Positions 1 through 6,890 are shown, counted from the stretch's first letter. The stretch is DNA of 6,912 bases from Desulfonatronospira sp. (GCA_003563255.1 PWSL01000408.1:1-6912); one strand, 5' to 3'. Numbers and translations are program-made. The notes: generated by a model not told the origin, from the letters alone.

Positions 1-76
1 TGGGCAGCAGGAGGCCCGGAACCCTGATGAAGACGTAGTGGACGCCGATTATACTGAGGTCAATGACAAGAAATAA
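1..76 (+). CDS. dnaK: DnaK (Hsp70 chaperone), C-terminal tail only
   Basis: Only the last 24 complete codons and the TAA stop (74-76) are in the window; the gene starts upstream. The readable tail is GQQEARNPDEDVVDADYTEV followed by NDKK. The acidic DEDVVDADYTEV segment ending in lysines is the characteristic C-terminal tail of bacterial DnaK (compare the EEVKDKK-type ending of E. coli DnaK). DnaK is the cytoplasmic ATP-dependent chaperone that works with DnaJ and GrpE; none of its catalytic or substrate-binding parts can be checked here. A strong intrinsic terminator follows 36 bases after the stop, so this is likely the 3' end of its transcription unit. The identification rests on a short but distinctive tail. 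Confidence 0.85.
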   Translation, partial: GQQEARNPDEDVVDADYTEVNDKK

Positions 77-82
77 AATGTC

Positions 83-112
83 TTGACAGTTGCTTGAACC
101 AATTCCTATTCT
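83..112 (+). promoter_or_regulatory. Possible sigma70 promoter overlapping the dnaK terminator
   Basis: A perfect -35 hexamer TTGACA (83-88) is followed after 18 bases by TATTCT (107-112), a 4-of-6 match to TATAAT. Initiation would fall around 118-120, inside the left arm of the terminator stem. RNA started there would lack most of that arm and so would escape termination, giving a leader of about 240 bases to the lipoprotein gene at 362. This is a sequence-based inference only; such matches can occur by chance. Confidence 0.4.
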
Positions 113-145
113 AGCCCGGGTCAAAATTGACCCGGGCTTTTTTAT
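113..145 (+). terminator. Intrinsic terminator downstream of dnaK
   Basis: A perfect inverted repeat runs AGCCCGGGTCAA (113-124) and TTGACCCGGGCT (127-138), followed by a T-rich run (TTTTTTATTT, with T residues from about 138). In RNA the central AAAATT bases would open as a loop above a GC-rich stem of about ten pairs. This is a textbook Rho-independent terminator and it closes the dnaK unit. Confidence 0.92.
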
Positions 146-189
146 TTCTGTGGTTATACCAGCTGGGCAGTCAATAATTATCGTACAAA

Positions 190-338
190 ACTATCACTAC
201 AGCGACACATTATTTAAGCTTGAAGGGGACTGGCTCTCCCCGCATTTTTTTTCAGTAATGATCTTTACTTCAGTTAAAAATAAGTGCGGGGAGAGCCAGT
301 CCCCGGAGGTCAGTCATAAGTTTCGCTGTAGTGTTAAC
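190..338. repeat. 149-bp inverted-repeat intergenic element, copy 1 (REP/MITE-like)
   Basis: The outer ends are inverted copies: CACTACAGCGA at 195-205 and its exact complement TCGCTGTAGTG at 323-333, with imperfect matches further out to 190 and 338. Inside them lies a perfect 20-bp inverted repeat, GGGGACTGGCTCTCCCCGCA (225-244) and its complement (285-304), separated by 40 AT-rich bases. Each core can also fold on itself (GGGGA/TCCCC with a 7-base loop). The complement of the right half matches the left half of the second copy (2369-2531) closely over about 65 bases. The element is thus two similar units arranged head to head. It has no coding capacity and lies entirely between dnaK and the lipoprotein gene, ending 23 bases before that gene's ATG. 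It resembles REP/BIME elements or a miniature inverted-repeat element, but the family is not identified. Confidence 0.85.
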
Positions 339-361
339 TCAAAACTTTTAACTCGCAAGCG

Positions 362-2317
362 ATGTACCAAACACGATTGATTATATATGCTCTGGTCCTT
401 TTCTTGCTGGCTGGATGCGCCGGCAAAAGAGTGATCCCGGATGATCCCCCCAGGCCGGATCTACAGCACAGGGCCGCCCAGGCCTGGGATAGAGGCGAGC
501 ATATCCACGCCCAGGATATGTACACCCGTCTTCTGGATAAGTTCGAACTGGAAAAGGAAAAGGAAGTCCAGGCCTGGAAAAGACTGGCCATAAGTGCGGG
601 CAAAAACCGTGATTACCGGACCTGTCTGCAGTCTCTGCAAAACTGGGCCCGACTGGATCCCGCTGCAGAAAACACCTGGCAGTGGCACCATTACCATTCT
701 CTTGCCATCAGGAACCTGGAAAGCGAGCAGCATTACGTCCGCTACCTGGACAGGCTTATATGGGATGAGGACGTTTTTTTTGACATAAGGCTGAATGCCG
801 CCAGGAAACTGACAGAGCATCACCTGGACAGCCGCAGGTATCAGGAGGCCGCGCAGACCCTGACAAACATCTACGGCCTTGCCTTTACTGATGAGCAGAG
901 GGCCGGCCTTGAAAAATTCGGCGCCAGGCTCTTTCTGAACATGGAACTGCAGGAACTGCGGGATGCAGCCTCTTTCCTGGACCACGAAAAAAAGCTGTTT
1001 TTTCCATACAACCTCTTCTGGTGGGCTTATCATAATCAAAGGCTGCAGGAAGATACCGACAGATGGCAATCCATCCGGCCGGTGCTGCAGGAGATCGCCC
1101 GGGAAAGTCAGTTGGTTGATCGCAGAGCCTTGACCGAGGACCTGGACCGGTGGGAAAAGAAGCTTGGCAAGCCCTCCCCTGAAATCGCCCTGCTTCTCCC
1201 CCTGAGCCACCAGTACTCCAATGTAGGCTGGAAGGTCATGCGCGGGGCCGGCCTGGCCCACTGGGACCTGCTCACAAGCGGCACAGAGGTCAGGGTTAAC
1301 ACCATAAACACCAATAACCCCGGGTGGCTTGACGAACTCAAACAGATGGACAATGTTTCCCTGGCAGGCGGCCCCCTGTCGAGACAGGACTGGGACAGCA
1401 TCAGGGAGGCGGGCCTGCATGAGGAAATGGTATTTCTTACTTTTCTGCCATCAATGGAAAAGGAGGGCAGTCAGGGCTGGCGTTTTTTCCCCAGTGCCAG
1501 AGATCAGGTCCGGTCTTTGCTTCAATTCAGCACCAAAGGCATGAATATCCGGAACTATGCTGTTCTTTATCCCGAAGAAGATTTCGGCCGGGCCTATGCC
1601 GAGACATTCTGGGAAGAAGCCCGGGGAAAGGATGTACAAGTAAAAGGCATGATGAGCTACCCCACAGACGATCATGCCGGTTGGAACCGCATTGTCTCTT
1701 CCTTGCTGGGCACCTCTGCGTCAACCAGCCGGTATTTAAGCCCTGACCCGGGGTTTGATGCCGTATTCATTCCCGACACCCTGGGCCGGGCCCAGGGCCT
1801 GGTACCGCGGTTTTTCTATTTCAATGCGGAGCACCTGGTCTTTCTGGGACCCATGCTCTGGTACCAGGGTTACGAGCCTGAAACCCTGGAGCAGCAGTTC
1901 TTCACCCTGGCCCTCAGCACCGGGGCCTGGGACAGCCACAGCCGGCTGGAGCCGGCCATGGAGCTAATCACCGGACTTCGGGACACCCTCCAGGGAGAGG
2001 CTGACTTCTGGGTGGCCCTGGGCTATGATTTTGTGCGTTTTGCTTCCAGACTTGGAGACATGCCTCTCCCCGGGGATAATGAAAAGGTAAACCGGATTTT
2101 GTCCCACAACCGGTTCAACTCCTGGAGCATGGCCCCCATCAGCTGGGACAGTTACGGCAAGGCCTCCCAGGACCTGTTCGTGTTTCAGATGGACAGCCAT
2201 CAGCTGCAGCCCGCGGATCCGGAGAGCCTGCAATGGATGATTGAATCCAGAAAACAACGCCGGGCCATGTGGCTGGAAAGAATAAGGGGACAGCAAAGAC
2301 AGGAGCAGGAACCTTAG
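362..2317 (+). CDS. Lipoprotein, putative penicillin-binding-protein activator (LpoA-like)
   Basis: This encodes 651 aa. The N-terminus is a lipoprotein signal peptide: an Arg at residue 5, a hydrophobic stretch (6-17) and a lipobox LAGC with the acylated Cys at residue 19. Ala follows the Cys, so outer-membrane sorting is plausible. Residues about 35-265 are helical and rich in Trp, Arg and Leu, and look like TPR-type repeats (for example AAQAWDRGEHIHAQDMYTRL). From about residue 273 (EIALLLPLSHQYSNVGWKVM) a type-I periplasmic-binding-protein fold begins. That opening, and the segment NYAVLYPEEDFGRAYAETF near 399-417, are typical of LpoA and of branched-chain amino-acid binding proteins. LpoA stimulates peptidoglycan synthesis by PBP1A; this role is inferred from architecture and not certain. 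The ATG at 362 is the only sensible start, because an in-frame TAA lies at 335-337 and the signal peptide begins right there. No good Shine-Dalgarno precedes it. Confidence 0.8.
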   Translation: MYQTRLIIYALVLFLLAGCAGKRVIPDDPPRPDLQHRAAQAWDRGEHIHAQDMYTRLLDKFELEKEKEVQAWKRLAISAGKNRDYRTCLQSLQNWARLDPAAENTWQWHHYHSLAIRNLESEQHYVRYLDRLIWDEDVFFDIRLNAARKLTEHHLDSRRYQEAAQTLTNIYGLAFTDEQRAGLEKFGARLFLNMELQELRDAASFLDHEKKLFFPYNLFWWAYHNQRLQEDTDRWQSIRPVLQEIARESQLVDRRALTEDLDRWEKKLGKPSPEIALLLPLSHQYSNVGWKVMRGAGLAHWDLLTSGTEVRVNTINTNNPGWLDELKQMDNVSLAGGPLSRQDWDSIREAGLHEEMVFLTFLPSMEKEGSQGWRFFPSARDQVRSLLQFSTKGMNIRNYAVLYPEEDFGRAYAETFWEEARGKDVQVKGMMSYPTDDHAGWNRIVSSLLGTSASTSRYLSPDPGFDAVFIPDTLGRAQGLVPRFFYFNAEHLVFLGPMLWYQGYEPETLEQQFFTLALSTGAWDSHSRLEPAMELITGLRDTLQGEADFWVALGYDFVRFASRLGDMPLPGDNEKVNRILSHNRFNSWSMAPISWDSYGKASQDLFVFQMDSHQLQPADPESLQWMIESRKQRRAMWLERIRGQQRQEQEP

Positions 2318-2368
2318 ACTTATTCCTGAAACCCTGTCATAAAATACAAGAAGTTGTTATCAGTTATT

Positions 2369-2531
2369 TGTTATCACTACAGCGACACTTATTTATTGAC
2401 CTCCGGGGACTGGCTCTCCCCGCACTTATTTTTATAATGCCGTCAAACATCCTTCAGAAAAAGGTTTGGGGGTGCCTGTCCCCAATTTAGACAGGTGGAA
2501 AAGTTTTATAAATTTTGCTGTAGTGATAACA
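2369..2531. repeat. 163-bp inverted-repeat intergenic element, copy 2 (hybrid cores)
   Basis: The ends are a perfect 15-bp inverted repeat: TGTTATCACTACAGC at 2369-2383 and its complement at 2517-2531. The left half continues with CGACACTTATTTATTGAC and then the 20-base core GGGGACTGGCTCTCCCCGCA (2405-2424), identical to copy 1. The right half differs. Its core is GGGGGTGCCTGTCCCC (2468-2483), which on the minus strand reads GGGGACAGGCACCCCC. The two halves are therefore different units sharing the same outer end. The element fills most of the gap between the lipoprotein gene and gatC. Its hairpins might end transcription of the upstream gene, but neither core is followed by a convincing T-run. 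Confidence 0.85.
2433..2438 (+). promoter_or_regulatory. Possible -10 box inside repeat copy 2, upstream of gatC
   Basis: A perfect TATAAT lies in an AT-rich stretch between the two cores of the repeat. The best -35 at normal spacing is weak (TGGCTC, 2411-2416, 16-base spacer, 3 of 6). It would start RNA about 130 bases before gatC and could be how the tRNA-modification cluster is transcribed. Copy 1 lacks the TATAAT at the equivalent place. Support is limited. Confidence 0.25.
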
Positions 2532-2560
2532 GACAACGGACAATAGATAATTGACACCTC

Positions 2561-2565
2561 AGGAG
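2561..2565 (+). promoter_or_regulatory. Ribosome binding site of gatC
   Basis: AGGAG lies 9 bases before the GTG at 2575, 30 bases downstream of the end of repeat copy 2. It decides between the GTG and the upstream in-frame TTG at 2551. Confidence 0.75.
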
Positions 2566-2574
2566 TATGCAACC

Positions 2575-2865
2575 GTGAACATCGACAAGGAATACGTAAC
2601 CAGGATAGCTTCCCTGGCCAGGCTGGAAACATCCCCGGACCAGGCTGAAAAATTCGCAGCCCAGTTCCGGGACATCATCGGCTACATGGACAGTCTCAAC
2701 CTCGTGGACACCACCGGTGTGGAGCCCTTCTACTCCCCTTCGGAAAACATTTCCGTACTGCGCGAGGATGAAAGGCGGGCAACCTGCCGGCGCCGTGAGA
2801 TCCTGGCCAATGCTCCGCGCCACGACGGAGAATACTTTATTGTCCCTAAAATAATCCAAAGGTGA
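2575..2865 (+). CDS. gatC: Asp/Glu-tRNA(Asn/Gln) amidotransferase subunit C
   Basis: This encodes 96 aa, the usual GatC length. GatC is the small scaffold subunit that wraps around GatA and joins it to GatB in the GatCAB enzyme, which converts Glu-tRNA(Gln) to Gln-tRNA(Gln) and Asp-tRNA(Asn) to Asn-tRNA(Asn) in the cytoplasm. Family features seen are the N-terminal helix [11 protein letters not shown] (residues 8-18), the segment [20 protein letters not shown] (31-50), the LREDE motif (62-66) followed by Arg-rich residues, and the C-terminal EYFIVPKII (86-94). The GTG at 2575 is chosen because AGGAG (2561-2565) sits 9 bases upstream and the protein then begins at the normal family position. 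A TTG at 2551 would add eight residues and swallow the ribosome site. The stop overlaps the start region of gatA, so the two are translated together. Confidence 0.93.
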   Translation: MNIDKEYVTRIASLARLETSPDQAEKFAAQFRDIIGYMDSLNLVDTTGVEPFYSPSENISVLREDERRATCRRREILANAPRHDGEYFIVPKIIQR

Positions 2866-2870
2866 ATTCA

Positions 2871-4337
2871 GTGTATAAAGATACCAGAACACTCATCGCA
2901 ACCAGGCGGCTATTGCAGGACGGCCAGGTCAAGGTTTCAGAGGTGATTCAGGAATGCCTGAACAATATCTGCAAGACCGAGCCCACACTCAAGGCACTGC
3001 TGAACATCCAGGAAGAACAGGCTATGGAGCAGGCCCGGGAAATGGACCGCCAGGGTCCGGACACAAACAAACCCCTGTGGGGCATTCCCATGACCATCAA
3101 GGACGCCATCTGCACCCGGGACATGCCAACAACCTGCGGTTCCAGAATCCTGGCAAACTTTACCCCGGGCTATGACGCAACACTGGTGCATCGCCTCAAA
3201 GAGGCCGGGGCCGTTATCCTGGGCAAGACCAACCTGGACGAGTTCGCCATGGGCTCTTCCACTGAAAATTCGGCTCTGCAGACCACACATAACCCCTGGG
3301 ATCTCTCCCGGGTTCCAGGCGGTTCCAGCGGAGGCTCTGCTGCTTCCATGGCTGCACTGCAGTCCCTGGGTTCCATCGGCACCGATACCGGCGGTTCTAT
3401 CCGCCAGCCGGCGTCCTTTTGCGGGGTGGTGGGCATGAAGCCCACATACGGCCGGGTCTCCAGGTACGGTCTGGTGGCTTTTGGCTCCTCTCTGGAACAG
3501 GCCGGGCCCATTACAACCTGTGTCCCGGACTGCGCTGCTCTCATGAGCGTCATCTCTGGACACGACCTTCTGGATTCTACTTCTTCAGCTGCCCCGGTCC
3601 CGGATTATTTAGGTGCTCTGGAGCGAAGAAATGACCTTAAAGGCCTGCGTATAGGCCTGCCGGCCCAGTACTGGGAGAAAAAAATGAGTCCGGAAGTGTA
3701 CACGGCCTGCAATCATGCCATGCAGACCGCCCGGGACGCCGGCGCTGAAACCGTTACCGTGGATCTGCCCCATGCCGGTCATGCAGTGGCTGCCTATTAC
3801 ATTATTGCCATGGCCGAGGCCTCCTCCAACCTGGCCCGCTATGACGGGGTCAGGTACGGCTATCGGGACATGGAAGCCACGGAACTTTTGGACATGTACC
3901 GTCGCACCAGATCCAGGGCCCTGGGGGAAGAAGTCCAGCGCAGGATCATGATCGGCACCTATGTATTGTCTGCTGGTTATTACGATGCCTACTTTAAAAA
4001 GGCCGCCCAGGTGCGCAGGCTTATCCACCAGGACTTCATGCGGGCCTTTGAAGACTGCGACGTGATCTGCTCCCCGGTGGTTCCTTTTACCGCCTTCTCC
4101 ATCGGGGAAAAGGTGGACGATCCCCTGCAGTTGTATCTAATGGATATTTTTACCTCCTCTATTAACCTGGCAGGGCTACCGGGCATCAGCATCCCTGCCG
4201 GCCTGGGAGGGGGATCCGGCATGCCTGTGGGCATCCAGATTCTGGGACCGGCCTTCAGTGAAGAACTGCTCCTGCAGTCCGCATGCGTCCTGGAGCAGGC
4301 CCTTGGACCTTTGCCCCTGCCCACCGCCTTGATATAA
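2871..4337 (+). CDS. gatA: Asp/Glu-tRNA(Asn/Gln) amidotransferase subunit A
   Basis: This encodes 488 aa from this start, normal for GatA. It is the glutaminase subunit of GatCAB: it hydrolyses glutamine and channels the ammonia to GatB. The amidase-signature domain is complete. Visible are the catalytic Lys ([10 protein letters not shown], residue 77), the cis-Ser in the glycine-serine loop [12 protein letters not shown] (residue 152), and the nucleophile Ser in [14 protein letters not shown] (residue 176). Further family blocks are [20 protein letters not shown] and, near the C-terminus, [12 protein letters not shown] and [11 protein letters not shown]. The start is chosen at GTG 2871 because AAAGGTGA (2858-2865) lies 5 bases upstream. 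A GTG at 2862, overlapping the gatC stop as GTGA, would add three residues but has no ribosome site. The stop overlaps the mnmA start as TAATG. No gatB is in the window, so it must lie elsewhere. Confidence 0.95.
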   Translation: MYKDTRTLIATRRLLQDGQVKVSEVIQECLNNICKTEPTLKALLNIQEEQAMEQAREMDRQGPDTNKPLWGIPMTIKDAICTRDMPTTCGSRILANFTPGYDATLVHRLKEAGAVILGKTNLDEFAMGSSTENSALQTTHNPWDLSRVPGGSSGGSAASMAALQSLGSIGTDTGGSIRQPASFCGVVGMKPTYGRVSRYGLVAFGSSLEQAGPITTCVPDCAALMSVISGHDLLDSTSSAAPVPDYLGALERRNDLKGLRIGLPAQYWEKKMSPEVYTACNHAMQTARDAGAETVTVDLPHAGHAVAAYYIIAMAEASSNLARYDGVRYGYRDMEATELLDMYRRTRSRALGEEVQRRIMIGTYVLSAGYYDAYFKKAAQVRRLIHQDFMRAFEDCDVICSPVVPFTAFSIGEKVDDPLQLYLMDIFTSSINLAGLPGISIPAGLGGGSGMPVGIQILGPAFSEELLLQSACVLEQALGPLPLPTALI

Positions 4338-5368
4338 TGAAAATAGGTGTTGCTTTGAGCGGGGGCCTGGACAGTCTGGCCTGCCTGGTCATGCTGAAGG
4401 AGCAGGAATATGATCTTTTGCCCCTGCATGCCCTATTTTATCCCCACCAGGACCGGCACCTGGTGCAAAGCCTGCGGGAAATCTGCACAAGCCTGGGCAC
4501 CAGCCTGCATGTGAAGGACCTGCAGCATGAATTTGCAACACAAGTGATAAACCCCTTTGTCCGGGACTACCTGCACGGACTTACCCCTAACCCCTGCGCC
4601 CGCTGCAACCGCAGTATAAAATTCGGACTTTTGCTGGACCTGGCCATGGAGCTGGGGGCCTCGGCCCTGGCCACGGGACACTATGCCCGCAAAATATCCC
4701 TGGGCTTATCCGGCCCCATCTTGATGCGGGCACGGGACCTCGGCAAAGATCAGAGCTACTTTCTGTCCCTGGTGCCCGCCGCCGGACTTGCCAGGGCCGT
4801 ATTTCCAATGCAGGACCAGTATAAATCCCTGATGAAAAAATTTCTTGAAAATAGAAATATCACCCCTCCAGCCAGAGAAGAAAGTAACGAGGTTTGCTTT
4901 ATCCCCGGTGACTACCGGGATTTTATAGCCGGCAGGCTGAAAAATGGCCCCTGTACCAGGCCAGGTCCCATTGTGGATTCCTCCGGCAACATCCTGGGCC
5001 GGCACCAGGGTCTATGGCGTTATACCCTGGGGCAGAGGCGCGGATTGGGTATTGCCTGCAGGCATCCCCTGTACGTACTGCGTAAGGAACTCTCCAGCGG
5101 CACCCTGGTGGTGGGACCCAGGGAAGAACTGGGGGTGCAGGGCTTTGAGGCCGGGCAGATTAATATTCTGGAACACCCGGAACAGTGGCCGGACCTGGTC
5201 CTGGTACAGACCCGGTATCGCCAGAAGGCCCGTCCGGCAGAAGTTGAAATCCAACGGGGCCGAATGTATGTCCGCTTTAAAGACCGGCCGGGACTGCCTG
5301 TCCCGGGACAGGTTGCAGTGGTTTATTCATTACAGGGCCAGGTGCTGGCCGGGGGGATAATTAAATAA
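4337..5368 (+). CDS. mnmA: tRNA-specific 2-thiouridylase MnmA
   Basis: This encodes 343 aa (E. coli MnmA has 368). MnmA uses ATP and a persulfide to thiolate U34 of tRNA(Gln), tRNA(Glu) and tRNA(Lys). The PP-loop motif is SGGLDS (residues 8-13). The catalytic Cys of the TPNPCARCNRSIKFG block is Cys90, aligned with E. coli Cys102. The second, persulfide-bearing Cys is Cys187 in EVCFIPGDYRDFI, aligned with Cys199. ATGHYAR (112-118), GKDQSYFL (136-143) and YTLGQRRGLGI (229-239) are also family signatures. The C-terminal beta domain (about 245-343) is present. ATG 4337 is chosen because the protein then begins directly with the PP-loop strand ([10 protein letters not shown]). The open frame extends to 4283 but those residues have no family counterpart. 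The start overlaps the gatA stop (TAATG) with no Shine-Dalgarno, so it probably depends on translational coupling. Confidence 0.93.
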   Translation: MKIGVALSGGLDSLACLVMLKEQEYDLLPLHALFYPHQDRHLVQSLREICTSLGTSLHVKDLQHEFATQVINPFVRDYLHGLTPNPCARCNRSIKFGLLLDLAMELGASALATGHYARKISLGLSGPILMRARDLGKDQSYFLSLVPAAGLARAVFPMQDQYKSLMKKFLENRNITPPAREESNEVCFIPGDYRDFIAGRLKNGPCTRPGPIVDSSGNILGRHQGLWRYTLGQRRGLGIACRHPLYVLRKELSSGTLVVGPREELGVQGFEAGQINILEHPEQWPDLVLVQTRYRQKARPAEVEIQRGRMYVRFKDRPGLPVPGQVAVVYSLQGQVLAGGIIK

Positions 5369-5379
5369 CCCTGCATGTT

Positions 5380-5404
5380 TTATCGCTACAGCGGAATTTA
5401 TTTT
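5380..5404. repeat. Solitary end of the intergenic repeat, between mnmA and mtaB
   Basis: The sequence TTATCGCTACAGCGGAATTT, followed by ATTTT, aligns with the outer end of copies 1 and 2 (TTATCACTACAGCGACACTT followed by ATTTA) with few differences. No GGGGAC core and no matching inverted end follow. It fills most of the 34-base gap and runs into the probable TTG start of the next gene. Confidence 0.65.
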
Positions 5405-6692
5405 GAATAAAAACTCTTTTTACATGGCCACCATGGGATGCAGGGTCAACCAGTATGAATCCCAGGCCATTTCAGAGGCTCTGCAGAGGCATGGGCTGGT
5501 TCAGGCGGAAGACCCGGGTTCGGCCGGCAACATATACATCAACTCCTGTGCAGTGACCTCCAGGGCCGTGCGGGATCTCAAAAAGACCTTGCGCCGCCTG
5601 CATGCCCAGGCCCCGGACGCACGCATCGTTGTTACCGGTTGTGCGGCTCAGGCCTTTGAAAAGGAGCTCCAGGACCTTAAGGAGGTGGACCTGGTAGTGC
5701 CGCAGTCCCGTAAAATAAACCTGCTGGCCTCGCCGTTCCCGGAAACAGCTCTCGACAGCCGGGACCTGGACTGGTGCATAAGCAGCTATTTCCGGGCCAG
5801 GCCGGTGGTCAAGGTCCAGGACGGATGCGCCAGGGGCTGTACCTACTGCATTGTTCCCCGCACCAGGGGAGCCCCCCGGAGCCGCACCCCCGGGGCCATT
5901 CTCCAGGAAATCCGCAGGCTGCTCGGCCGGGGATACCGCGAAACCGTCCTGTGCGGCATAAACCTGTCCCAGTATGGTCAGGACCTGAATCCCCGAATGG
6001 ATTTCTGGGACCTGGCAGCCTTCCTGGAACACAACCTTGCCCCTGAATGGCGGGACAGAATGCGCCTCAGGATCAGCTCGCTGGACCCGTCCCAGCTGCA
6101 TACCAGGGCCCTGGAAATCATATCCCAATCCAGGATGCTTTGCCCTCACCTGCACCTGGCCCTGCAAAGCGCCAGTCCCCGGATACTGTCCCGTATGGGA
6201 CGCAGCCATTACCATCCCAGTGAAGTGGACGCATTTGTAAAAGGCCTCGAAAGCACCCTGCCCCTGTTCGCCCTGGGTGCAGATGTCCTGGTGGGATTTC
6301 CAGGGGAGGAAGAAGCTGATTTTAGGGCCACTGTGGACATGATTCACTTCCTGCCCCTGTCCTACGCCCATGTATTCACCTTTTCCCCCAGGCCGGGCAC
6401 CGCCGCGGCCGGCTTTCAGGGACGGATTTCAGAGCGGGAAAAAAACCGCCGATCCGCCCGGATCAAAGAAATTCTGCAACAGAAACGAAACCGGTTCGCT
6501 GGACGGTTATTAAAGGTAAACAGTCTGCACCTGATCATGGAAAATTCTTTCAAAGGCATGAGCCAGTACTACATGGAATGCCTCATAAAAGAGCCTTCCG
6601 GGGAATTAAGGCCTGGAGATCAGGTTACGGCAGCCCCCATTAATATTCAGGGCTCCAAGCTTTTGGTTGAAGTGCTTGCTCGTTGCTGGTAG
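5403..6692 (+). CDS. mtaB: Radical-SAM tRNA methylthiotransferase, MtaB-like
   Basis: This encodes 429 aa, the usual size. MtaB converts t6A37 to ms2t6A37 in ANN-reading tRNAs such as tRNA(Lys). The N-terminal MTTase domain has three cluster cysteines: Cys13 (GCRVNQYES), Cys49 (INSCAVTSRA) and Cys80 (VTGCAAQ). The radical-SAM core has the CxxxCxxC motif at Cys142, Cys146 and Cys149 (DGCARGCTYCIVPRTRGAPR). LALQSASPRILSRMGR (252-267) and DVLVGFPGEEEADF (294-307) are typical of the family. A TRAM-like RNA-binding domain ends the protein (about 365-428). GCRVNQYES and the NSCAVTSRA block favour MtaB over MiaB or RimO, but paralogue assignment is not certain. The start is unclear. TTG 5403 has only a weak AGCGGA upstream, inside the solitary repeat end, while ATG 5424 has no ribosome site. 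I choose TTG because it keeps the first beta strand whole. Confidence 0.85.
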   Translation: MNKNSFYMATMGCRVNQYESQAISEALQRHGLVQAEDPGSAGNIYINSCAVTSRAVRDLKKTLRRLHAQAPDARIVVTGCAAQAFEKELQDLKEVDLVVPQSRKINLLASPFPETALDSRDLDWCISSYFRARPVVKVQDGCARGCTYCIVPRTRGAPRSRTPGAILQEIRRLLGRGYRETVLCGINLSQYGQDLNPRMDFWDLAAFLEHNLAPEWRDRMRLRISSLDPSQLHTRALEIISQSRMLCPHLHLALQSASPRILSRMGRSHYHPSEVDAFVKGLESTLPLFALGADVLVGFPGEEEADFRATVDMIHFLPLSYAHVFTFSPRPGTAAAGFQGRISEREKNRRSARIKEILQQKRNRFAGRLLKVNSLHLIMENSFKGMSQYYMECLIKEPSGELRPGDQVTAAPINIQGSKLLVEVLARCW

Positions 6693-6747
6693 TGTATATT
6701 TTCTATTCGTAACCATTCAGGGGTCCTCGGTGTTGATTACTGGCACG

Positions 6748-6860
6748 AGGCCTGGGGACTGTCCCCCGCTAAGTTTTTACTGTGCAGGTTCACAAAAGTT
6801 AGCGTCTGTAATTTTTGAATTTGTTAGGGGAAAAGGTGTCGCGGGGACTGTCCCCAGGCC
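6748..6860. repeat. Inverted repeat with GGGGACTGTCCCC palindromes
   Basis: GGCCTGGGGACTGTCCCCCGC (6749-6769) is mirrored by GCGGGGACTGTCCCCAGGCC (6841-6860), with one extra C/G and one central mismatch. Each arm contains the near-perfect palindrome GGGGACTGTCCCC, and about 70 AT-richer bases separate the arms. The element follows the mtaB-like stop by about 56 bases and has no coding content. The left palindrome is followed by a short T-run (AAGTTTTTAC), so it may help end transcription. The GGGGAC start relates it to the cores of the other repeats, but the outer TATCACTACAGC end is missing. Confidence 0.8.
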
Positions 6861-6890
6861 GATTGTTCAGCTTCAAGTGGGTGCCGGAAT

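Noticed and set aside
90..380. Plus-strand open frame between dnaK and the lipoprotein gene
   Set aside because: It spans the terminator and the whole of repeat copy 1, with no ribosome site or recognisable protein.
461..1420. Long minus-strand open frame (319 codons) opposite the lipoprotein gene
   Set aside because: It lies wholly within a gene with a clear signal peptide and fold, and its translation has no recognisable motifs. It is a by-product of GC-rich codon use.
2354..2376. Direct repeat TTGTTATCA twice (2354-2362 and 2368-2376) at the left edge of repeat copy 2
   Set aside because: Only nine bases, with the second copy being part of the element's own end. It has no partner on the right side, so it is not evidence of a target duplication.
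190..2531. CRISPR array
   Set aside because: The repeats are inverted, widely separated by genes and not regularly spaced, with no spacer series or cas genes.
4283..4336. N-terminal extension of mnmA by 18 residues
   Set aside because: The extra residues overlap gatA and have no counterpart in MnmA, which begins right at the PP-loop strand encoded from 4337.
5472..6371. Minus-strand open frame (299 codons) opposite the mtaB-like gene
   Set aside because: The plus strand has all six cluster cysteines of a methylthiotransferase; the antisense translation is low-complexity Gly/Gln/Pro-rich with no family pattern.
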